Positions 26,643 through 34,659 of a stretch of 64,000 nt of DNA are shown piece after piece. The notes beneath the pieces are model-generated. The model had not been told where the DNA came from. It searched no databases and was given only the letters and a program-made list of their open reading frames with translations. Source of the DNA: Streptococcus panodentis (lineage in GTDB: Bacteria; Bacillota; Bacilli; Lactobacillales; Streptococcaceae); contig NZ_QFAY01000011.1 in NCBI RefSeq assembly GCF_017884005.1, positions 28,376-92,375 on the forward strand. Reading direction: 5' to 3'. Numbering within the stretch: position 1 is the first letter of the stretch; every line of letters begins with the position of its first letter. Position numbers and translations under genes: made by a program.

Positions 26643-26939
26643 ATGCTCATACCGATTGATGGATACTATACAGACAAAGAGCAGGAACATGCTCTGCGGG
26701 CCATGAAAAAAGCCATGGAACGTCAGCGGGCTTTGACAGAGGCTCAGACTGCGGCTGCTGCCCGCAGCAAATTAAAAGCGGGCTTTCTCACAAAAAAGAA
26801 GGAAATCGCAGCTGAAACCAAGGCAGCCATCATCAGTATCAGCAGCCAGATGGATACAGCGATTCGGGGGGAGATTCGCAAGAGCCTTGATAGGTATGTT
26901 CCCAACATGCTGACCAAGTATGACGCAGCAGAGGACTGA
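26643..26939 (+). CDS. small helical protein, candidate partner 2 of the TslA-like effector
   Basis: A 98-residue basic, Ala/Lys-rich helical protein: EQEHALRAMKKAMERQRALT, then KLKAGFLTKKKEIAAETKAA, ending DRYVPNMLTKYD. A strong GAGGAGGGACTACT ribosome site precedes the ATG. With the preceding 95-residue gene it forms a pair of small helical proteins after the lipase-like gene, as in the S. aureus tslA locus. No WXG motif is seen in either. Confidence 0.55.
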   Translation: MLIPIDGYYTDKEQEHALRAMKKAMERQRALTEAQTAAAARSKLKAGFLTKKKEIAAETKAAIISISSQMDTAIRGEIRKSLDRYVPNMLTKYDAAED

Positions 26940-26943
26940 ACCG

Positions 26944-27504
26944 ATGGACAGAGACAGTATTCTGCGGCTTTTGGCTGCAGACCGGGACATGATGACCATC
27001 TTGCAGATCATAGCGGGGCTCGGTTTGCAGGACTGCTGGCTGACAGCTGGATCTGTGCGCAACTTCATCTGGAATGCTTTGTCCAATCGGCCGGCTTTTG
27101 ATGCGGACACAGATGTGGATGTGATTTTCTTTGATCCGGCAGTCTCATATGAAGAGACGATGAACATTGAAGAAGGGGTGAAAGAACAGTTTCCCCAGTA
27201 TAAATGGGAAGTCAAAAATCAGGTCTATATGCATGTTCATAGTCCCGGAACGGTACCTTACAGGGATGCAAGAGATGCTATGAGCAAATACCCTGAGCGC
27301 TGCACAGCTGTCGGTCTGCGTCTGCGGACAAATGGGGAGCTGCAGCTGTTTGCGCCCTACGGTCTGGAGGATATCTTAAACTTTCAGGTGCGGCCAACGC
27401 CGCATTTTTTGGAAAATCCAGAACGCAGAGAACTCTATACTGCGCGTCTCAGCAAGAAAAACTGGCAGGAGAAGTGGCCTCGGCTGGAAATTGAGCGCCC
27501 TTAA
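26944..27504 (+). CDS. nucleotidyltransferase-like protein (COG3575/DUF925 type)
   Basis: A 186-residue cytoplasmic protein. LTAGSVRNFIWNAL and the acidic DADTDVDVIFFDP block correspond to the G-S and D-x-D motifs of the nucleotidyltransferase fold, and GLRLRTNGELQLFAPYGLEDI resembles the NTP_transf_6 family. The start at 26944 follows GAGGACTGAACCG; the frame stays open eight codons upstream, into the previous gene. It lies four bases after the effector-partner gene, so it may share its mRNA, but such genes also occur elsewhere as housekeeping neighbours. Confidence 0.75.
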   Translation: MDRDSILRLLAADRDMMTILQIIAGLGLQDCWLTAGSVRNFIWNALSNRPAFDADTDVDVIFFDPAVSYEETMNIEEGVKEQFPQYKWEVKNQVYMHVHSPGTVPYRDARDAMSKYPERCTAVGLRLRTNGELQLFAPYGLEDILNFQVRPTPHFLENPERRELYTARLSKKNWQEKWPRLEIERP

Positions 27505-27542
27505 AATAAAAATTGGAAAAAAGAGTCAAAAACCTGAGTTGG

Positions 27543-27669
27543 TTTAAGGTTTCTTTAAGCTATGGATATTATACTATAAACAGTTAAGAAATTAACGACA
27601 CTCCTAAAACTTTTTTCTTTTTTAAAAAATAATCTCCCTACAGAAAGCCGCCGTTAAGGTGGTTTTTTG
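27543..27669 (+). ncRNA. csRNA (CiaR-dependent small RNA), copy 3, diverged
   Basis: TTTAAG-N5-TTTAAG (27543-27559) and TATACT (27570-27575) keep the same ten-base spacing as the other two copies. The expected RNA from about 27582 differs at its 5' end (GTTAAGAAATTAACGACACT) but keeps AAAAAATAATCTCCCT and a GCCGCC-GTTAA-GGTGGT hairpin with T-run. Confidence 0.88.
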
Positions 27670-27762
27670 CTTGTCCTCAGACTTGGGAAACATCTCTGGC
27701 ATGAATTTTCTACGGCAGGCAGCAATCTGTAAACGATTGAGGGGCAGTTTTTGTCATTATTC

Positions 27763-27771
27763 TGTTATAAT
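27763..27771 (+). promoter_or_regulatory. extended -10 promoter of the phosphatase operon
   Basis: TGTTATAAT is an extended -10 element about 18 bases before the phosphatase start, with GAGGT as ribosome site between them. No -35 at proper spacing is clear. Confidence 0.55.
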
Positions 27772-27788
27772 AGATAAGAGGTAGTTTT

Positions 27789-28211
27789 ATGAAGAAAATT
27801 GTATTTGTATGTCTGGGCAATATCTGCCGCAGTCCCATGGCTGAGTTTGTCATGAAGAGTCTGACAGACAGCCTGAAGATTGAAAGCCGGGCGACCTCTG
27901 ACTGGGAGCACGGGAACCCCATCCATCAGGGAACGCAGGCGATTTTTAGGAAATATGGCATTGCATATGACAGGGGCAAGACCTCTCAGCAGATTTCGGC
28001 TCGGGATTTTGCGGATTTTGACTGCATTATCGGTATGGATGAGGCCAATATCCGCGATCTGAAACGAATGGCCCCGGCTGAATATCAGGATAAAATCTGC
28101 CAATTTGGCGAATCTGGTGTGCCAGATCCTTGGTACACAGGAGATTTTGATGAAACGTATGAATTGGTTCTGGCGGGCTGCAGGCAGTGGCTGGAACGCT
28201 TAAATGGATAG
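27789..28211 (+). CDS. low-molecular-weight protein tyrosine phosphatase
   Basis: A 140-residue LMW-PTP. VCLGNICRSPMAE is the C-x5-R-S phosphate loop with the nucleophilic Cys, and VPDPWYTGDFDETYELV supplies the general-acid Asp. Full family length. It overlaps the MORN gene by eight bases and is probably in one operon with it and the acyltransferase. In streptococci the substrates are not obvious from the sequence; a role linked to the cell surface is inference from neighbours. Confidence 0.93.
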   Translation: MKKIVFVCLGNICRSPMAEFVMKSLTDSLKIESRATSDWEHGNPIHQGTQAIFRKYGIAYDRGKTSQQISARDFADFDCIIGMDEANIRDLKRMAPAEYQDKICQFGESGVPDPWYTGDFDETYELVLAGCRQWLERLNG

Positions 28212-28629
28212 AAAAATGGATAGAGTAAAAGAATTTTACGATAAATACAAGGTTTATCTGACCCGTCCTAATCTGGAGCTGCTGGCAGTGACGGTCATCG
28301 TCCTGTCTGCCATCCTGGTCTTTACCTCAGGGATTCCCGGAAAGGGAGTGCTGATGCTGGATCAGGGCAATATCAAGTATGACGGCACCTTGGTCCGCGG
28401 GAAAATGAACGGTCAGGGCACCGTCACTTTTAAAAACGGAGACAGCTACAGCGGCAATTTTCGCAATGGTGTCTTTGAAGGCAAGGGGACCTTTACTTCG
28501 CAGTCCGGCTGGAAATATGAAGGGGACTTCAGCGACGGTCAGGCGGACGGTCAAGGGAAGCTGACGACAGAAGGCAATGTCGTCTATGAAGGAACGTTTA
28601 AACAAGGAATTTATCAAAATGCGCATTAA
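28204..28629 (+). CDS. membrane-anchored MORN-repeat protein
   Basis: A 141-residue protein with one membrane helix (LLAVTVIVLSAILVFTSGI, residues about 23-42) followed by about four MORN repeats (YDGTLVRGKMNGQGTVTF, YSGNFRNGVFEGKGTFTS, YEGDFSDGQADGQGKLT, YEGTFKQGIYQNAH). ATG 28204 overlaps the phosphatase gene; a second in-frame ATG at 28216 is also possible, since neither has a strong ribosome site. The gene ends eleven bases inside the acyltransferase gene. Confidence 0.85.
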   Translation: MDRKMDRVKEFYDKYKVYLTRPNLELLAVTVIVLSAILVFTSGIPGKGVLMLDQGNIKYDGTLVRGKMNGQGTVTFKNGDSYSGNFRNGVFEGKGTFTSQSGWKYEGDFSDGQADGQGKLTTEGNVVYEGTFKQGIYQNAH

Positions 28630-30433
28630 ATGGTTTTCCCTGGTCAGAATTACAGGGCTGATGTTGGTTCTGCTGTATCATTACTTCCAGAGTGTTTTTC
28701 CTGGCGGTTTTATCGGCGTGGACATTTTCTTTGCTTTTTCTGGCTTTTTGATTACTTCTCTGCTCATTGATGAATTTGCCAATAAAAAGAAAATTGACAT
28801 CCGGGGCTTTCTCAGAAGGCGCTTCTACCGTATTGTACCGCCTTTGGTCTTTATGGTGCTGGTCATCATGCCGTTTACCCTTCTGATTCGCAAGGATTTT
28901 GTGGCTGGAATTGGGACGCAGATTGCGGCCGCCTTTGGCTTTGTGACCAATTTTTATGAAATGCTGTCAGGCGGAAGCTATGAAAGCCAGTTTGTGCAGC
29001 ACCTGCTGATTCATACTTGGAGCTTGGCGCTGGAAATGCACTACTATATCCTCTGGGGACTGGCTGCTTGGGGACTGAGCAAGATGAGTAAGTCAACGGC
29101 TCAGTATCGCGGCCTGATTTCGCTGGTGTCGGCCGGTCTCTTTCTGATCAGTTTCGTATCTATGTTTGCTGGGGCTTTGACGACTAAAAATTACTCAGAT
29201 ATTTACTTTTCTACACTGACTCATGTCTTTCCTTTCTTTGCAGGGACTGTCCTAGCGACCCTGTCCGGAGTGGGCCATGTGGGGAATTCCTTTAAAAAAT
29301 GGGAGGCCAAGGTCAGTCTGAAGCAGGCGCTGGCAGCCTTAGGCGGCAGTGTCGCCCTTCTCTTGCTGCTCAGTTTGTTCCTGAAATTTGACAGTCTCTG
29401 GACCTATCTCTTTGGCTTTTTGGCTTCGACCCTTTTGGCCTGTGTCATGATTGTGGCCAGCAGGATGCTGCATGATAAGCTGCCCAAGGTGTCAGAGCCG
29501 GGCTTTGTCACTGTCATCGCAGATACCAGCTATGGTGTCTATCTCTTTCACTGGCCTTTCTATATCATCTTTACCCAGCTGATGAGCAATGGTCTGGCGG
29601 TCCTGCTGACAACCGTTCTCTCTCTGAGTCTGGCAGCCCTGTCTTTCTATATTTTGGAGCCGACCCTGGCGGGCCGTCAGCCGGTTATTATGGGGATTCA
29701 GATGGACCTGTCTGCTATCACCAAGCCCGTTTTTTGCAGCATGATTCCTCTGTCTTTCTTTATGCTTTTCATAGCCGCAACAGCTCCGACCGTCGGGGCC
29801 TTTGATGAGAGCTTGATTGTCAATGCGCTCAATCAGGCTGACAGCAAAATGCAGACCACCCGCAGTCAGGTCGATCAGTCCAAAGCGACTGAGTACAATG
29901 TGACAGAAGGCGTTACCCTGATTGGTGATTCGGTCACGCTGCGCTCCAGAGAGTATCTGGAGCAGGTGATTCCGGGAGTGCAGCTGGATGCTCTGGTCAG
30001 CCGGACGCTGGCTTCCGGCCTGGAGGTCTTCCAAAATGATATTGCCAATCGCGTGCTGTTAAAGCAGGCAGTGCTGGCTTTGGGGACCAATCCGGTAGAC
30101 AACTATGAAGACCTGCTCAACCAGTATGTAGAAGCCCTGCCTAAGGGGCATCAGCTCATCCTAATCACGCCTTATGACGGCCGCAGCGCCGGGGATGAAA
30201 ACAGCCTGCCGGTCAAGGTCCGCCATTATGAGCTGGAACTGGCCAAGAAGTATGATTATGTCTATGTGGCCGACTGGTATCAGACCGCCCTGGACAATCC
30301 GCAGATTTGGGCTGGAACGGATGCCGTCCACTATGGCTCAGATGCTGACTCCATGGCCGAAGGGGGCCTCCTCTATGCCAATACTCTCAAGCAAGCCATA
30401 GACCAGGCTAACTCTGGCAATGTGAAACCATAA
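28619..30433 (+). CDS. OatA-like acyltransferase with C-terminal SGNH domain
   Basis: A 604-residue membrane enzyme. The N-terminal acyltransferase-3 domain begins MRIKWFSLVRITGLMLVLLYH and has GGFIGVDIFFAFSGFLIT plus RRRFYRIVPP, with about ten membrane helices to residue 400. The extracellular SGNH domain has VTLIGDSVTLRS (Ser), ALGTNPVDN (Gly/Asn block) and GTDAVHYGSD (Asp-His pair). It fits peptidoglycan O-acetyltransferases that confer lysozyme resistance. ATG 28619 is chosen because AAGGAA precedes it and homology begins there; the longer frame lies within the MORN gene. A terminator follows at 30441. Confidence 0.88.
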   Translation: MRIKWFSLVRITGLMLVLLYHYFQSVFPGGFIGVDIFFAFSGFLITSLLIDEFANKKKIDIRGFLRRRFYRIVPPLVFMVLVIMPFTLLIRKDFVAGIGTQIAAAFGFVTNFYEMLSGGSYESQFVQHLLIHTWSLALEMHYYILWGLAAWGLSKMSKSTAQYRGLISLVSAGLFLISFVSMFAGALTTKNYSDIYFSTLTHVFPFFAGTVLATLSGVGHVGNSFKKWEAKVSLKQALAALGGSVALLLLLSLFLKFDSLWTYLFGFLASTLLACVMIVASRMLHDKLPKVSEPGFVTVIADTSYGVYLFHWPFYIIFTQLMSNGLAVLLTTVLSLSLAALSFYILEPTLAGRQPVIMGIQMDLSAITKPVFCSMIPLSFFMLFIAATAPTVGAFDESLIVNALNQADSKMQTTRSQVDQSKATEYNVTEGVTLIGDSVTLRSREYLEQVIPGVQLDALVSRTLASGLEVFQNDIANRVLLKQAVLALGTNPVDNYEDLLNQYVEALPKGHQLILITPYDGRSAGDENSLPVKVRHYELELAKKYDYVYVADWYQTALDNPQIWAGTDAVHYGSDADSMAEGGLLYANTLKQAIDQANSGNVKP

Positions 30434-30440
30434 ATACCAG

Positions 30441-30461
30441 CCCGGCTCGTCCGGGTTTTTT
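30441..30461 (+). terminator. rho-independent terminator of the acyltransferase operon
   Basis: CCCGG-CTCGT-CCGGG hairpin followed by six T. Confidence 0.85.
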
Positions 30462-30473
30462 AAAGGAAACAAA

Positions 30474-30487
30474 AGAAAGCGCTTACA
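30474..30487 (+). promoter_or_regulatory. cre-like site upstream of adhE
   Basis: AGAAAGCGCTTACA differs from the CcpA operator pattern only at the first base. It lies about 150 bases upstream of the adhE -35, so it could act at a distance or belong to another start. Confidence 0.55.
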
Positions 30488-30578
30488 CATCTCACATGAA
30501 AGCAAGAGTATGTGAAATATCAAAAAGTCAAAATATTTTTTCACAAAGATTCTAAGAATAGTCTGTAGAATCAGGGTT

Positions 30579-30596
30579 TTGTTAAATCATTCACAA
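30579..30596 (+). promoter_or_regulatory. Rex operator 1 of adhE
   Basis: TTGTTAAATCATTCACAA is an 18-bp palindromic site of the TTGTGAAW4TTCACAA type bound by the NADH-sensing repressor Rex. It lies about 40 bases upstream of the -35 box. Confidence 0.7.
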
Positions 30597-30634
30597 ATAA
30601 AAGCAAAAAAGTTTGTGAATGTTAGCTGAAAGTG

Positions 30635-30685
30635 TTTACAAAAGAAAAAGAATAGGTTATAATAAAATTGTGAAATATTTAACAA
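30635..30685 (+). promoter_or_regulatory. adhE promoter with Rex operator 2
   Basis: TTTACA (30635-30640) and TATAAT (30658-30663) are spaced by 17 bases. TTGTGAAATATTTAACAA at 30668-30685 is a second Rex-type palindrome covering the transcription start. With the site at 30579, two Rex sites bracket the promoter. Confidence 0.75.
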
Positions 30686-30734
30686 AGGCTGGGTTTCTTC
30701 GCCTAACCTTAAGCAAAACCTTTGGAGGAACAGA

Positions 30735-33389
30735 ATGGCTGAAAAGAAGAAAACTGTAGAACAAGAAGACAAGGCTTTGGCAGCGCAAAAGCATGTCGAT
30801 GAATTGGTGCAAAAAGGTCTGACAGCACTGGAAGAAATGAGAAAGCTGGATCAGGAGCAGGTAGACTACATCGTAGCCAAGGCTTCTGTAGCAGCTCTGG
30901 ATGCCCACGGCGAGCTGGCCCTGCACGCTTATGAGGAAACGGGCCGCGGGGTCTTTGAAGATAAGGCGACCAAAAATCTCTTTGCCTGCGAGCATGTGGT
31001 CAACAATATGCGCCACACCAAAACCGTCGGCGTTATTTCTGAAGACGACGTGACGGGTCTGACCTTGATTGCAGAGCCGGTCGGCGTTGTCTGCGGAATC
31101 ACACCAACAACCAACCCGACATCGACAGCGATTTTTAAATCTTTGATTGCTCTCAAAACGCGCAATCCAATCATCTTTGCTTTCCATCCATCTGCTCAGG
31201 AATCCTCTGCTCATGCGGCTCAGATTGTCCGCGATGCAGCTGTTGCGGCAGGTGCGCCTGAAAACTGTGTGCAGTGGATTACAGAGCCCTCTATGGAAGC
31301 GACTTCTGCCCTCATGAACCACGAAGGCATTGCGACGATTCTTGCGACTGGCGGAAATGCTATGGTGAAGGCCGCTTACTCCTGCGGCAAGCCGGCTCTG
31401 GGCGTCGGTGCAGGAAATGTGCCGGCCTATGTCGAAAAATCAGCCAATATCCGTCAGGCGGCTCACGACATTGTCATGTCCAAGTCCTTTGACAATGGGA
31501 TGGTCTGTGCCTCTGAGCAGGCGGTTATCATCGATAAGGAAGTTTACGATGAGTTTGTCGAAGAATTCAAATCCTACCACACCTACTTTGTCAATAAGAA
31601 AGAAAAAGCCCTGCTGGAAGAATTCTGCTTCGGTGCTAAAGCCAACAGCAAAAACTGTGCCGGCGCCAAGCTCAATCCGAATATTGTCGGAAAATCAGCT
31701 GTCTGGATTGCGGAGCAGGCCGGCTTTACCGTGCCAGAAGATACCAACATTCTAGCGGCAGAGTGTAAGGAAGTGGGCGAGAAAGAGCCGCTGACGCGTG
31801 AAAAACTGTCACCGGTCATCGCTGTGCTCAAGTCTGAAAACCGCGAAGACGGTGTCGAAAAAGCCCGCCAGATGGTCGAATTCCACGGTCTGGGCCACTC
31901 AGCTGCCATCCATACGGCAGACGAAGCATTGACCAAAGAATTTGGGAAAGCTGTCAAAGCCATTCGTGTGATCTGCAATTCTCCTTCTACTTTTGGCGGT
32001 ATCGGTGATGTTTACAATGCCTTTCTGCCGTCACTGACTCTGGGCTGCGGCTCTTACGGACGCAATTCAGTCGGTGACAATGTCAGTGCTGTCAATCTCT
32101 TGAACATCAAAAAAGTAGGAAGACGTAGAAATAATATGCAATGGATGAAACTCCCTTCAAAAACATACTTCGAGCGCGACTCTATCCAGTATTTGCAAAA
32201 ATGCCGGGATGTGGAACGCGTCATGATTGTCACTGACCACGCCATGGTGGAGCTGGGCTTCTTGGACCGTGTCATTGAGCAGTTAGATCTGCGCCGCAAC
32301 AAGGTGACCTATCAAATCTTTGCGGATGTGGAGCCGGATCCAGATATTACGACGGTCAATCGGGGTACGGAGCTTATGCGGGCCTTTAAGCCGGATACCA
32401 TCATCGCTCTGGGCGGCGGCTCTCCTATGGATGCAGCCAAGGTGATGTGGCTCTTCTACGAGCAGCCTGAAGTGGACTTCCATGACTTGGTTCAGAAATT
32501 CATGGATATCCGCAAGCGGGCCTTCAAGTTCCCGCTGCTGGGCAAGCATACGAAGTTTATTGCCATTCCGACCACTTCCGGTACAGGTTCAGAAGTGACA
32601 CCGTTTGCCGTGATTTCTGACAAGGCTAATAACCGCAAGTACCCAATCGCGGACTACTCTCTGACTCCGACAGTAGCCATTGTAGACCCGGCTTTGGTCC
32701 TGACTGTTCCGGGATTTGTCGCAGCCGATACCGGTATGGACGTGCTGACCCACGCGACAGAAGCTTATGTGTCTCAGATGGCCAGCGATTATACAGACGG
32801 TCTGGCTCTGCAGGCAATTAAGCTGGTCTTTGAAAATCTGGAAAGTTCTGTCAAGAATGCGGATTTCCACTCTCGCGAGAAGATGCACAATGCTTCTACG
32901 ATTGCCGGTATGGCCTTTGCCAATGCCTTCTTGGGCATTTCCCACTCTATGGCCCATAAGATCGGTGCACAGTTCCACACCATCCATGGCCGTACCAATG
33001 CTATCTTGCTGCCGTATGTCATCCGCTACAACGGAACCCGTCCGTCTAAGACGGCAACCTGGCCTAAGTACAACTACTACCGTGCGGATGAGAAATACCA
33101 AGACATCGCCCGTATGCTGGGGCTGCCGGCTTCTACTCCAGAAGAAGCGGTTGAATCCTATGCTAAGGCAGTCTACGACTTGGGTGAACGCGTCGGTATC
33201 GAGATGAACTTCAAGGCACAAGGCATCGATGAGAAAGAATGGAAAGAACATTCCCGTGAATTGGCCTTCCTTGCCTATGAAGACCAATGTTCCCCAGCCA
33301 ACCCACGCCTGCCGATGGTGGACCACATGCAGGAAATCATCGAAGATGCCTACTATGGCTACAAGGAACGCCCAGGACGCCGCAAATAA
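30735..33389 (+). CDS. adhE: bifunctional acetaldehyde-CoA/alcohol dehydrogenase
   Basis: An 884-residue AdhE. The N-terminal aldehyde dehydrogenase half has ITPTTNPTS, GVGAGNVPAYVE and the catalytic Cys in FDNGMVCASEQ. A linker about residues 440-460 leads to the iron-dependent alcohol dehydrogenase half with ALGGGSPMDAAK, IPTTSGTGSEVTPF and the metal-binding GISHSMAHKIGAQFHTIHGR. It reduces acetyl-CoA to ethanol in mixed-acid fermentation, regenerating NAD. TTTGGAGGAACAG supports the start. Single-gene unit with Rex sites upstream and a strong terminator downstream. Confidence 0.98.
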   Translation: MAEKKKTVEQEDKALAAQKHVDELVQKGLTALEEMRKLDQEQVDYIVAKASVAALDAHGELALHAYEETGRGVFEDKATKNLFACEHVVNNMRHTKTVGVISEDDVTGLTLIAEPVGVVCGITPTTNPTSTAIFKSLIALKTRNPIIFAFHPSAQESSAHAAQIVRDAAVAAGAPENCVQWITEPSMEATSALMNHEGIATILATGGNAMVKAAYSCGKPALGVGAGNVPAYVEKSANIRQAAHDIVMSKSFDNGMVCASEQAVIIDKEVYDEFVEEFKSYHTYFVNKKEKALLEEFCFGAKANSKNCAGAKLNPNIVGKSAVWIAEQAGFTVPEDTNILAAECKEVGEKEPLTREKLSPVIAVLKSENREDGVEKARQMVEFHGLGHSAAIHTADEALTKEFGKAVKAIRVICNSPSTFGGIGDVYNAFLPSLTLGCGSYGRNSVGDNVSAVNLLNIKKVGRRRNNMQWMKLPSKTYFERDSIQYLQKCRDVERVMIVTDHAMVELGFLDRVIEQLDLRRNKVTYQIFADVEPDPDITTVNRGTELMRAFKPDTIIALGGGSPMDAAKVMWLFYEQPEVDFHDLVQKFMDIRKRAFKFPLLGKHTKFIAIPTTSGTGSEVTPFAVISDKANNRKYPIADYSLTPTVAIVDPALVLTVPGFVAADTGMDVLTHATEAYVSQMASDYTDGLALQAIKLVFENLESSVKNADFHSREKMHNASTIAGMAFANAFLGISHSMAHKIGAQFHTIHGRTNAILLPYVIRYNGTRPSKTATWPKYNYYRADEKYQDIARMLGLPASTPEEAVESYAKAVYDLGERVGIEMNFKAQGIDEKEWKEHSRELAFLAYEDQCSPANPRLPMVDHMQEIIEDAYYGYKERPGRRK

Positions 33390-33431
33390 GCAGCCAGACT
33401 CCTGAATTAGCAATAAGACAGTTTGTCGGTC

Positions 33432-33459
33432 ATCCCCTGCCATTTGACAGGGGATTTTT
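33432..33459 (+). terminator. rho-independent terminator of adhE
   Basis: ATCCCCTG and CAGGGGAT flank an eight-base loop and are followed by a T-run. Confidence 0.9.
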
Positions 33460-33467
33460 CTAGGTCT

Positions 33468-33815
33468 CTTAGCAAGGCAAGACCTTTGGTCGAAGCCGAG
33501 CTTAGAGACCTTGATGCTGAGGAACGCAGCGACGTGAGCGCTATGCTCTTAACGAAACAAGTGCTGTGCACGCAGTTGAGTCCTAGAGCAGTGGATGCAG
33601 TTTTGTCCGTTAGGACAAAAGCTGTACACCTTGAAGAAACACTTAGCAAGGCAAGACCTTTGGTCGAAGCCGAGCTTAGAGACCTTGATGCTGAGGAATC
33701 CAGTGACGTGAGTGCTGTGCTCTTAACGAAACAAGTGCTGCGCACGCAGTTGAGTCCTAGAGCAGTGGATGCAGTTTTGTCCTTTAGGACAAAAGCTGTA
33801 AGCCGTCCAGCTACT
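33468..33815. repeat. 174-bp direct tandem repeat, two copies
   Basis: A 174-base unit starting CTTAGCAAGGCAAGACCTTT occurs at 33468-33641 and again at 33642 to about 33802-33815. The two copies differ at a small number of positions. Each unit carries hairpins such as TTTTGTCC-GTTA-GGACAAAA. Reading frames are open through both copies on both strands (58-codon period), but the plus-strand frame begins inside the adhE terminator without a ribosome site, and the substitutions include Met/Val, Cys/Arg and Val/Phe, so it is more likely a non-coding repeat. Confidence 0.8.
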
Positions 33816-33872
33816 TGTGATTGACTGGGACTTTATGCTAAGATAGGAGGAGAATGAAAAAAGGAGAGCAAT

Positions 33873-34553
33873 GTGATTTTCTTATCTTTGTGGGCAGGCT
33901 TGCTGAGTGGTCTTTGTTGGCTGCTGGGGGATATTCTGCTGGTGGGCTTTGAGGTAGATCGAGAACGCTACGGCTCCTTTGTGGCTGGCAGTCAGATTGG
34001 CAATCAGGATATGGCCCTGCTCATGCTGCCGGGCTCTGTCAAGCGGCTGCGCTTTGGGGCATTAATCGCTCATTTTTCCATTCCCCTCATGCTGGCTTCG
34101 CTCTATGGTCTCTTCCGGCTGGCTCATGAGGGCTTTTGGTCCTGGCTGGCTGTCGGGATTCTGGGTCTTGCTTTTGCCCTGTCGCCGCTGGCCCATGCAG
34201 CCTTTTACTACGTGGGCATTATCAGCAAATCGGCTTATGAGCGCAGTGCTGGCGGCCCCTGCTCGGAGGTGGACAGCCGGCTCATCAATGAAGCAGTTTT
34301 TGTGCTGGATATCACTTGGCGGACAGCGGTGGGGCTGACGGCTTTGGGCTGGCTGCTTTATTCCTGTCTGATTTTTACCGGACAGACAGCCCTGCCGGTC
34401 TATTTTGGTCTGCTGACGCCGCTCTTTGGCAGCCCCATGGCTCTCCTCATTGTTGAAAAACTGCGGATTGGCCGGCCCTATCTGAACGGTGCGGGGCTGA
34501 ATATAGGTCTCAGTCTCTTCTATTTCTTGCTCCTGCTTCATCTGGCTTTCTAG
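33873..34553 (+). CDS. polytopic membrane protein of unknown function
   Basis: A 226-residue protein with about six membrane helices (starting IFLSLWAGLLSGLCWLLGDILLV) and a conserved-looking cytoplasmic or loop stretch YGSFVAGSQIGNQDMALLMLPGS. The start is GTG 33873; AAAGGAGAGCAAT lies directly upstream, and the overlapping ATG at 33871 is followed at once by a stop. It reads alone between the tandem repeat and an esterase pseudogene. I do not recognise a characterised family. Confidence 0.75.
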   Translation: MIFLSLWAGLLSGLCWLLGDILLVGFEVDRERYGSFVAGSQIGNQDMALLMLPGSVKRLRFGALIAHFSIPLMLASLYGLFRLAHEGFWSWLAVGILGLAFALSPLAHAAFYYVGIISKSAYERSAGGPCSEVDSRLINEAVFVLDITWRTAVGLTALGWLLYSCLIFTGQTALPVYFGLLTPLFGSPMALLIVEKLRIGRPYLNGAGLNIGLSLFYFLLLLHLAF

Positions 34554-34659
34554 TCAGTTCGTTAAATTTTAGAAAAAGATAATTTTATATATTAACCTAT
34601 TGAAAAAATCTTCCTTCTATGATATGATGAAAGAGGTTTCAAGAATCGTTGGGAGGAAG

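Noticed and set aside
33423..33824. 133-codon plus-strand frame over the tandem repeat
   Set aside because: It begins at a non-ATG codon inside the adhE terminator, lacks a ribosome site, and repeat-unit differences change amino acids freely; treated as a repeat, not a gene.
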